Shown piece after piece: positions 1-6,294 of a stretch of 29,176 bases of DNA (positions are counted from its first letter, which is position 1; every line of letters begins with the position of its first letter). The DNA is from JAPLDP01 sp964628285 (GTDB lineage: Bacteria > Bacteroidota > Bacteroidia > Bacteroidales > JAGONC01). The notes under the pieces are model-generated. The model was not told the origin of the DNA, did not search any database, and worked only from the letters and a program-made list of their open reading frames with translations. Made by a program: the position numbers and the translations under genes. The stretch lies in the NCBI GenBank assembly GCA_964628285.1, contig CAZVNP010000042.1, forward strand, positions 1-29,176, given 5' to 3'.

Positions 1-2
1 CT

Positions 3-1814
3 AATAAAATATTTGGATTTGTACCTGCAGGAATGGAAAAACTGGGATGGAAGAATTTCAGGCAAACAGATTTCTGGCAGGATGCAGTAAAAGCATTTCC
101 CGGAACCGGGAAAGAATTTATGCCGGCACTTAATGAAGGCTCTTTCCTGCTAATGCCCACAAGTATGCCCAATTCCAGTGTTGAAAAGAATATTCAATAT
201 GTTGAAATTCTTGATAAGCGCCTTTCAAGAATTCCTGAGGTGGAAGTTGCAGCAGGCAAATGGGGAAGGGTCAATTCAGCTTTGGATCCTGCACCGGTAC
301 AGATGTTTGAAAACACAATCAACTACAGGCCTGAGTTTATTCTTGATGAAAATGGACATCGAATGCGCTTTAAAGTAGATAAAAAAGAACGGTACCTTTT
401 GAAAGGAAATAAAATATATGATCCGGTCAAAGACGGTTTCCGTGTTATCCCTGTTGATAGTCTCATTCCTGCAAAATATGGAGAATATTTCAGGCAGTGG
501 AGGCCTCAGATTAAGAATCCAAATGATATCTGGAATGAAATTGTAAAAGTTACTGATATTCCGGGATTGACCTCCGCGCCTAAGTTACAGCCAATTGAAG
601 CCCGTCTTACAATGCTTTCTACCGGGATGCGTGCACCAATAGGATTAAAAGTTTATGGCCCCGATTTAAATTCCATAGAACAGGCTGGTTTGGAGTTTGA
701 AAAAGCATTGAAAGAAGTTCCTTCTGTAAAAGCTTCGTCAGTATTTTATGATCGTGCTGTTGGCGCCCCTTATATTGAAATAAAACTTAATCGTGATGCA
801 ATGGCGCGTTACGGCATGACAATCAGCAATGTTCAGGATGTACTACAGGTCGCCGTGGGGGGTATGACTTTAAGCACTTCTGTTGAAGGACGTGAACGCT
901 TTCCTATAAGGGTTCGTTATGCCCGCGAATTACGTGATAGCCCGGAAGCCTTAAAACGTATCCTTATACCTGCCATGAATGGGACACAAATACCTTTATC
1001 AGAAATAGCAGACATCCACTATACAAAGGGAGCCCAAATGATCCGGAGTGAAAATACCTTTCTTACAGGTTATGTGATCTTTGATAAGCAGGAAAATAAA
1101 GCCGAAGTAGATGTAGTGGAAGAAGCTGACAAAATTATTAAACAGGACATACAAACCGGTAAATTAATGCTTCCGGTAGGTGTGTCTTTTAAATTTGCAG
1201 GAAATTACGAGCAACAGGTCAGGGCTACAAAACGATTGGAGATAGTTATCCCAATCAGCCTGATGATGATATTTCTACTGCTTTTCTTTCAGTTCAGGAC
1301 AGTAACCGCATCATTTATTCACTTTTCGGGAGTATTTGTTGCATTTGCCGGCGGGTTTATAATGATTTGGCTTTATGGTCAGAGTTGGTTCCTGAACTTT
1401 TCTGTTGCAGGAATAAATATGCGTGACCTGTTCCAGATGCATACAATAAATTTAAGTGTGGCAGTGTGGGTAGGATTTATAGCTTTATTTGGCATAGCCA
1501 CTAACGATGGTGTAATTATGGGGACCTATATTCACCAGGTTTTTGAAGAACGGCATCCGTCAAATGTCCACGATGTAAGGGAAGCCGTTGTAACAGCTGG
1601 GAAAAAACGTGTGCGTCCGGCAATGATGACTACCGCAGTTGCAGTTATTGCCCTTCTGCCTGTATTAACATCAACAGGAAAAGGATCAGATATAATGATT
1701 CCCATGGCTATTCCAACGTTTGGCGGAATGCTCATACAAGTTATGACAATCTTTGTTGTGCCGCTATTGCAGGCAATTTGGAGGGAAAATGATGTGAAAA
1801 AATCAAAATTGTAA
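3..1814 (+). CDS. cusA: CusA-type heavy-metal RND efflux pump, C-terminal part (5' end outside window)
   Basis: This is the inner-membrane proton-driven subunit of a tripartite Cu(I)/Ag(I) efflux pump. The frame is open from the window edge, so the first ATG (33) is internal and roughly the N-terminal half of a protein of 1,000 or more residues is missing. The porter domain is followed by the last block of membrane helices (about bases 1230-1790). Methionines line up with the E. coli CusA metal-binding triad: in LLMPT (153-155), LTMLSTG (612-614) and RYGMTI (816-818), which favours Cu/Ag over the divalent-metal CzcA group. The stop is 2 nt before the next ATG, so it is in one operon with the TolC and CusB genes. 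Base composition is AT-rich compared with genes beyond 6 kb. Family is secure; the metal is inferred. Confidence 0.93.
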   Translation, partial: NKIFGFVPAGMEKLGWKNFRQTDFWQDAVKAFPGTGKEFMPALNEGSFLLMPTSMPNSSVEKNIQYVEILDKRLSRIPEVEVAAGKWGRVNSALDPAPVQMFENTINYRPEFILDENGHRMRFKVDKKERYLLKGNKIYDPVKDGFRVIPVDSLIPAKYGEYFRQWRPQIKNPNDIWNEIVKVTDIPGLTSAPKLQPIEARLTMLSTGMRAPIGLKVYGPDLNSIEQAGLEFEKALKEVPSVKASSVFYDRAVGAPYIEIKLNRDAMARYGMTISNVQDVLQVAVGGMTLSTSVEGRERFPIRVRYARELRDSPEALKRILIPAMNGTQIPLSEIADIHYTKGAQMIRSENTFLTGYVIFDKQENKAEVDVVEEADKIIKQDIQTGKLMLPVGVSFKFAGNYEQQVRATKRLEIVIPISLMMIFLLLFFQFRTVTASFIHFSGVFVAFAGGFIMIWLYGQSWFLNFSVAGINMRDLFQMHTINLSVAVWVGFIALFGIATNDGVIMGTYIHQVFEERHPSNVHDVREAVVTAGKKRVRPAMMTTAVAVIALLPVLTSTGKGSDIMIPMAIPTFGGMLIQVMTIFVVPLLQAIWRENDVKKSKL

Positions 1815-1816
1815 TT

Positions 1817-3430
1817 ATGAAGTATAAAATAGAAGTAGGCTTTTCAAAGCTTATGCGGATGGATGTCTCCCGCCGATGGCGGAACGAACCCTCAGGAAGC
1901 TGGCTTTGGTTGTGTTTAGCAAGTGTAGCCAGATTCCTGAAGGTTGGCATCTGTGGTGACTTTTTTTTGTTTCTTTTTTTGTGTGGTAGACAAAAAAAGA
2001 AAATAATTAAAAAAGTTTTGTTGGCATTCATTTTTCCAGTGTTATTTACCAATAATATATTTTGCCAAACGGATTCTCTATATACCTATTTATCTATTGC
2101 TGCTAAAAACAATCCTACTGTACTTCAACGCTTTTCCGAATACCAGGCTGCCTTGCAAAGAGTTCCCCAGGCAGGCAGTTTACCTGATCCGCAATTAACA
2201 ATTGGTGTGTTCACAAGTTCCATGGAATTGGTTATGGGAAACGAGGTTGCAGATATTAAACTGATGCAGATGTTTCCCTGGTTTGGAACTTTAAAAGCAG
2301 CTAAAGATGAAATGAGCCTGATGGCAAAAGCAAAGTACGAAACTTTCCGGGATGCCAAATTTCAGGTTTTTTATGATGTACAAAACACTTGGTACGATCT
2401 GTACAAAATAAACCAGGATATTCGCATATCGGAAAAGAATATTCAAATCCTGAAAACTATTGAACGGTTAGCATTGGTCCGGTTTCGGTCTTCTGGTTCA
2501 GGTGGAAGCGGAACTCCGCCTTCATCAATGAATTCAGGCAATACAGCACAATCACAAGGTTTAAACTCTGACCCTTTAGAAATACAAAGTATGAGAGGCG
2601 GACAGTCCTCTGTACCTTCGTCAGGTATGGGTTCTTCTTCCCGGGAAAATTCAATGGAAGCAAATTCAGGAAGCACAGGGCTGGCTGATTTATACCGTAT
2701 TCAGATCGAAATTGGCGATCTTGAAAATAATATTGCTTTGCTTAAAAACCAGCAAAGTACAGTTGCTGCAAAGTTTAATAGCTTTCTAAACCGGCCTGTA
2801 CAATCGCCTGTAGCTGTTCCTGATACGTTAATGATTGATACCCTGAATGTTTCTTTGCTTTCAGTTTCGGATAGCATACTTAAATATAATCCGATGTTGG
2901 GAATGATTGATTATGAAAAGCAATCTCTTGATGCACGAAAAAAAATGGTCACCCGCATGGGTTATCCGATGTTAGGCATTGGTGTAGACTACTCTGTAAT
3001 AAATAAAAGTTCGATGGTAACAGATCCAATGAACGGAAAGGATATGGTTATGCCTATGGTATCAGTAACTATTCCCATTTACCGGAAAAAATACAAAGCA
3101 ATGAGGTCTGCGGCCGATCTTTCAAAGACTGCAACCCAATTCAACTATAATGCAACTTCCAATTCTTTGCAAACAGAATATTACCAGGCTTCTCAATTGT
3201 ACCAGGACGCAGATCGCAGGATGAAGCTTTATTTAAACCAGTATGATCTGTCAAATAAAACGCTTGATATAATGATAAAAAGCTTTTCAGCTTCAGGCAG
3301 CAACCTGACAGATATTTTACGGGTACGGCAGCAAACACTCGATTACGAATTAAAACAGATAGAAGCTGTTGCAGATTACAACACGGCAATTGCCTGGTTG
3401 AATAAACTAATGGCTGTTTCACAATATTAA
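1817..3430 (+). CDS. TolC/CusC-family outer-membrane efflux channel with disrupted-looking N-terminus
   Basis: Outer-membrane exit duct of the Cus-type pump. From residue about 85 it has the two-fold helical OEP layout (VLQRFSEYQAAL early, a second helical half from about residue 290). The normal signal peptide appears to be residues 61-83 (KKIIKKVLLAFIF then a cut after NIFC, before Gln). Ahead of it lie about 60 odd residues encoded by a palindromic repeat element, so the true start is unclear: ATG 1817, two bases after the cusA stop, is the only good start codon seen. Residues about 225-289 form a Ser/Gly-rich loop with several Met residues between the helices, longer than usual for the family. 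Cus-type assignment rests on its position between the cusA- and cusB-like genes. Confidence 0.88.
   Translation: MKYKIEVGFSKLMRMDVSRRWRNEPSGSWLWLCLASVARFLKVGICGDFFLFLFLCGRQKKKIIKKVLLAFIFPVLFTNNIFCQTDSLYTYLSIAAKNNPTVLQRFSEYQAALQRVPQAGSLPDPQLTIGVFTSSMELVMGNEVADIKLMQMFPWFGTLKAAKDEMSLMAKAKYETFRDAKFQVFYDVQNTWYDLYKINQDIRISEKNIQILKTIERLALVRFRSSGSGGSGTPPSSMNSGNTAQSQGLNSDPLEIQSMRGGQSSVPSSGMGSSSRENSMEANSGSTGLADLYRIQIEIGDLENNIALLKNQQSTVAAKFNSFLNRPVQSPVAVPDTLMIDTLNVSLLSVSDSILKYNPMLGMIDYEKQSLDARKKMVTRMGYPMLGIGVDYSVINKSSMVTDPMNGKDMVMPMVSVTIPIYRKKYKAMRSAADLSKTATQFNYNATSNSLQTEYYQASQLYQDADRRMKLYLNQYDLSNKTLDIMIKSFSASGSNLTDILRVRQQTLDYELKQIEAVADYNTAIAWLNKLMAVSQY
1859..2003. repeat. Palindromic repeat element inside the TolC-family gene
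   Basis: Three hairpins lie close together: CCGCC-GAT-GGCGG (1870-1882); an imperfect pair CCTCAGGAAGCTGGCT (1890-1905) with AGCCAGATTCCTGAAGG (1927-1943); and a perfect 13-bp stem TTTCTTTTTTTGT (1970-1982) with ACAAAAAAAGAAA (1990-2002), loop of 7. The segment splits the start codon of the TolC-family gene from its signal-peptide codons. Borders are approximate because no target duplication was found. It resembles intergenic palindromic repeats of Bacteroidota; that it was inserted is inferred. Confidence 0.65.
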
Positions 3431-3444
3431 AATATCAAAGTATT

Positions 3445-4785
3445 ATGAAGAATTTAATTTCAAATAAATATGTCCGTTATGGGCTTTTTGCAATAGGAGG
3501 ATTATTCCTTGGATGGCTGTTTTTTCATTCTCCCAAAAATTCAACGGAGAATCAGCAAGCCTCAGTTCTGGAAACCAAAAAAACTATTTGGACATGCGCT
3601 ATGCATCCCCAAATCCGTATGGATCATCCTGGCAAATGTCCTATTTGCGGTATGGACTTAATTCCGGTTGGCCAGGCAGATACGGCATCTGTTGATCCAA
3701 ACGCTATACAGCTTACTAAAGAAGCGGCAGAGTTGGCTAATGTACAAACCTCTGTAGTTACGAGTCAAAAACCGGTAAAGGAGGTTCGTCTTTATGGAAA
3801 AGTGCAGGCAGATGAACGCTCCATTCAAAGCCAGGTAGCTCAGTTTTCAGGCCGGATAGATAAACTTTACGTTAATTTTACAGGTGATACGGTAAAAAAA
3901 GGCCAGCCTCTTGCATTAATCTATTCACCGGAACTTATTACAGCACAACAGGAATTGATCGAAGCAGCTAAAACAAAACAATCTCAACCTGAAATATATG
4001 AAGCTGCAAGAGAAAAATTGTTTTTATGGAAACTTACAGAAAAGCAAATTAATGCTATTGAAAGTTCCGGTAATGTGCAAAATGATTTTGAGATAGTATC
4101 AAACACAAATGGCATTGTTACTTTAAGATTAGTAAATACCGGTGATTATATCCAACAAGGCACAGTTTTGTACAATGTTGCTGACTTATCGCACGTATGG
4201 GTGTTATTCGATGCCTACGAAAGCGATCTTCCTTTCCTGAATATTGGTAATACGATTTCATTTACTACTCAGGCCTTACCGGGTAATACATTCACAGGAA
4301 AAATATCATTCATTGATCCGGTTATTGATCAGGCAACCAGGGTAGCAAAAGTCAGGGTAGAGATAAATAATGAACCGGGTTTGCTAAAACCTGAAATGTT
4401 TGCTACCGGTATAGTTAAAGCTAATTTGAATCAATACAAAAACAAACTGATTATTCCACGTTCCGCAGTTCTTTGGACTGGAACACGTTCTATTGTTTAC
4501 GTTAAACAGCCGGATATCAATGAACCCGTTTTCAAAATGAGAGAAATTGAATTGGGTCCATCATTGGGAAACAGCTATGTTGTGCTCAATGGTTTGAACG
4601 AAGGAGAAGAAATAGTTACCCAGGGAACTTTCAGTGTTGATGCATCAGCACAGCTGGCAGGTAAACCCAGTATGATGAACCCTGAAGGTGGTGTGACCAA
4701 TACAATGCCCGGAATGAACATGCCCGGAATGAAAATGAACGGAAAACAGGCATCTGAAGTCCCAAAGTCACAAAAACACAATTGA
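3445..4785 (+). CDS. cusB: CusB-type efflux RND periplasmic adaptor with N-terminal heavy-metal-binding domain
   Basis: Membrane-fusion subunit joining the RND pump to the outer-membrane channel, acting in the periplasm. A membrane anchor (residues about 12-28) is followed by a heavy-metal-binding motif, WTCAMHP...CPICGMDLIPV (about 49-75), with paired Cys and Met ligands. Then come the barrel-sandwich/lipoyl, alpha-hairpin and beta-barrel regions of the HlyD/CusB type (VYGKVQADERSIQ-like start near 110; DPVIDQATRVAKVRVE near 290). The C-terminal tail is Met-rich (MPGMNMPGMKMNG), as expected for copper or silver handling. It starts 14 nt after the TolC-family stop and ends the first operon block. 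Sequence is markedly AT-rich. High confidence for family, good for Cu/Ag. Confidence 0.93.
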   Translation: MKNLISNKYVRYGLFAIGGLFLGWLFFHSPKNSTENQQASVLETKKTIWTCAMHPQIRMDHPGKCPICGMDLIPVGQADTASVDPNAIQLTKEAAELANVQTSVVTSQKPVKEVRLYGKVQADERSIQSQVAQFSGRIDKLYVNFTGDTVKKGQPLALIYSPELITAQQELIEAAKTKQSQPEIYEAAREKLFLWKLTEKQINAIESSGNVQNDFEIVSNTNGIVTLRLVNTGDYIQQGTVLYNVADLSHVWVLFDAYESDLPFLNIGNTISFTTQALPGNTFTGKISFIDPVIDQATRVAKVRVEINNEPGLLKPEMFATGIVKANLNQYKNKLIIPRSAVLWTGTRSIVYVKQPDINEPVFKMREIELGPSLGNSYVVLNGLNEGEEIVTQGTFSVDASAQLAGKPSMMNPEGGVTNTMPGMNMPGMKMNGKQASEVPKSQKHN

Positions 4786-4954
4786 CTTATGCTTAGCTCA
4801 TCACCGGATGAATATTGATGGCAGGGACAGACAAACATTTCTCAATTTTCTTTGTTAGGATACTAATAGTCTGCAATTATATGTAATGAGTTAATAATAT
4901 CATTTTTAGCACATTATATGAATAGAACATCGTTGCAAAGGGTACTTATTAAAG

Positions 4955-5296
4955 ATGAAACTGATAAAGGCCTATATCAAGAGCAGAAAGATGGAGGACG
5001 TTTACAATGCCCTCAAAGCCGGAGGATATAAAAGCATGACTATTGTCGATTGTGAGGGAACCGGTCAGTATACCGACCAGGAGCAAGAGATCATCAGCGA
5101 TAAGTACCCCTTTGCTGAATCTTATCCGGTCACAAAACTCGAAATATTGATACCAAAAGAAGATGTATCCAATGTAGTCAGCATTATAAGAAATTCAGGC
5201 AGGACAGGGTATCCCGGCGACGGGATGATCGTTGTTTCACCCGTGGAGGATGTATTTAAAATAATGACGGACGATGAGGGTATCAGGTTCATATGA
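4955..5296 (+). CDS. P-II-like signalling protein linked to copper efflux genes
   Basis: A 113-residue member of the GlnB/P-II superfamily, normally a trimeric ligand-sensing regulator. The fold is recognisable from the N-terminal strand (MKLIKAYIKSRKMEDV), a T-loop-like stretch (about 36-66) and the B-loop TGYPGDGMIVV, matching the TGxxGDGxI signature. The T-loop differs from nitrogen P-II proteins: the region of the uridylylated Tyr-51 reads EIISDKYPF. A divergent P-II group lying beside heavy-metal efflux genes is known ('PII-NG' from memory); this fits by sequence and place. A nitrogen role is unlikely because no amtB or glnA is nearby. Ligand and partner are unknown; control of the RND pump or P-type ATPase is inference from position. 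Confidence 0.85.
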   Translation: MKLIKAYIKSRKMEDVYNALKAGGYKSMTIVDCEGTGQYTDQEQEIISDKYPFAESYPVTKLEILIPKEDVSNVVSIIRNSGRTGYPGDGMIVVSPVEDVFKIMTDDEGIRFI

Positions 5297-5324
5297 TACG
5301 ATACTGTAAACATAAATAAGAGAG

Positions 5325-5357
5325 CGGCAGGCAGGATAAAATGAGGATGTCCTGCCG
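5325..5357. terminator. Hairpin between P-II-like gene and Met-rich gene
   Basis: CGGCAGG (5325-5331) pairs with CCTGCCG (5351-5357), with an alternative register through the repeated GGCAGGA. No U-run follows, so it may be an RNA-processing or stability element rather than a true terminator. It lies about 40 nt before the next start codon. Confidence 0.4.
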
Positions 5358-5382
5358 TATAATAAATCGTTTAACAATAACC

Positions 5383-5387
5383 GGAGG
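5383..5387 (+). promoter_or_regulatory. Strong ribosome binding site deciding the start of the Met-rich protein
   Basis: GGAGG sits 8 nt before ATG 5396. An in-frame GTG at 5390 would be only 2 nt from it, so ATG 5396 is preferred. Such a full Shine-Dalgarno sequence is uncommon in this phylum and stands out from the other genes of the window. Confidence 0.7.
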
Positions 5388-5395
5388 AAGTGAGT

Positions 5396-6034
5396 ATGAA
5401 ACGTATATTTCTATTTTCGTTGGTAATAGCCCTTATGGGATTATGGTCTGCTGCCAGTGCCCAGATGATGGGTACTTATGGACAGGACTCTACTTACAGT
5501 GGGTGGGGTATGCATCCGGGTTACATGGGTAACAACTGGATGTGGCACAACCAACAAGGTTACAATAACATGGGCAACGGGTATATGGGTAATAGTATGC
5601 AGAACTGGATGCCGGGAATGCGTTATATCAGCCGCCACCGCTTGTCAAGCTCTCTGGACTTACTGGAGCCATATATGTGGATTGTCAACAGATTGCCGGC
5701 ACTTCAGGATCAACTGGCGCTGTCGCAGGAACAGACAGGAAAAATAATCGACATGCAGATGAATTTCCTCAAACAAAAAATTGATCTGGATGCGTCCCTG
5801 ATAAAGGGTCAGATTAACCTTAAACAGTTGGTTAAAAGCGGCGCCTCGCCTGATGCTATTGCTGACCAGTTGACGAAGTGCAATGAGATGAGCACCAGGA
5901 TCGCCATGGGCGCGTATCAAACGGCGCTGAACATGGAAGGAGTGCTCAATACCACTCAAAAACAACAATTGAATGATATCGTCACTGAAAATTTTCCCAG
6001 CGATATCATGAGTGGCTATATGATGAATTATTAA
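5396..6034 (+). CDS. Met-rich periplasmic Spy/CpxP-like protein
   Basis: A 212-residue exported protein. The signal peptide MKRIFLFSLVIALMGLW...ASA is cut before QMMGTYG. The next 50 or so residues are very rich in Met, Gly, Asn, Trp and His with recurring MGN/GYMGN units, suited to soft metals such as Cu(I). The rest is helical with two LTxxQ-like motifs (LALSQEQTGK and LNTTQKQQLN), as in the Spy/CpxP/CnrX superfamily of periplasmic chaperones and metal sensors. It is followed 17 nt later by the SHOCT gene and then the Cu ATPase. Probable role is metal binding or stress protection in the periplasm (inference). Exact family membership is not certain because the N-terminal half is low complexity. 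Confidence 0.75.
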   Translation: MKRIFLFSLVIALMGLWSAASAQMMGTYGQDSTYSGWGMHPGYMGNNWMWHNQQGYNNMGNGYMGNSMQNWMPGMRYISRHRLSSSLDLLEPYMWIVNRLPALQDQLALSQEQTGKIIDMQMNFLKQKIDLDASLIKGQINLKQLVKSGASPDAIADQLTKCNEMSTRIAMGAYQTALNMEGVLNTTQKQQLNDIVTENFPSDIMSGYMMNY

Positions 6035-6040
6035 TTTTAC

Positions 6041-6046
6041 AGGAGG
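6041..6046 (+). promoter_or_regulatory. Strong ribosome binding site of the SHOCT gene
   Basis: AGGAGG lies 5 nt before ATG 6052 and fixes that start. Together with the one at 5383 it marks this cassette as Shine-Dalgarno-driven, unlike most of its neighbours. Confidence 0.7.
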
Positions 6047-6051
6047 TTATT

Positions 6052-6294
6052 ATGTATATGTACGGATTGCATCATGGTTATGGCATGGGTTTAGGCTGGT
6101 TCATGGGATTCGGTTGGATATTCGGCCTGATCGTTATAGGCCTGGTCATATGGCTTATCGTCACCCTTGCCAATCAAAACAAAACAAAGATAGAAAAAGG
6201 CAAGTCACCGCTTGACATATTGAAAGAGCGCTATGCCAGGGGTGAAATTAATAAGGAAGAATATCTCGATAAGAAAAAGGATTTGACCTCATGA
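6052..6294 (+). CDS. Small membrane protein with C-terminal SHOCT domain
   Basis: An 80-residue protein. A Met/Gly/His-rich N-terminus (MYMYGLHHGYGMG) leads into one hydrophobic helix (about residues 17-42), then a basic linker and a short C-terminal helix pair, SPLDILKERYARGEINKEEY, which is the SHOCT signature. Small proteins of this layout are frequent beside copper and silver resistance genes; their molecular role is not established. Its stop overlaps the ATPase start (ATGA, 6291-6294), so the two are translationally coupled. The Met/His-rich end could touch metal on the outer face of the membrane, but this is inference. Confidence 0.8.
   Translation: MYMYGLHHGYGMGLGWFMGFGWIFGLIVIGLVIWLIVTLANQNKTKIEKGKSPLDILKERYARGEINKEEYLDKKKDLTS

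Noticed and set aside
4955..5296. Nitrogen-regulatory GlnB/GlnK
   Set aside because: No amtB, glnA or glnD nearby, T-loop lacks the usual Tyr-51 context, and the location is among copper genes.
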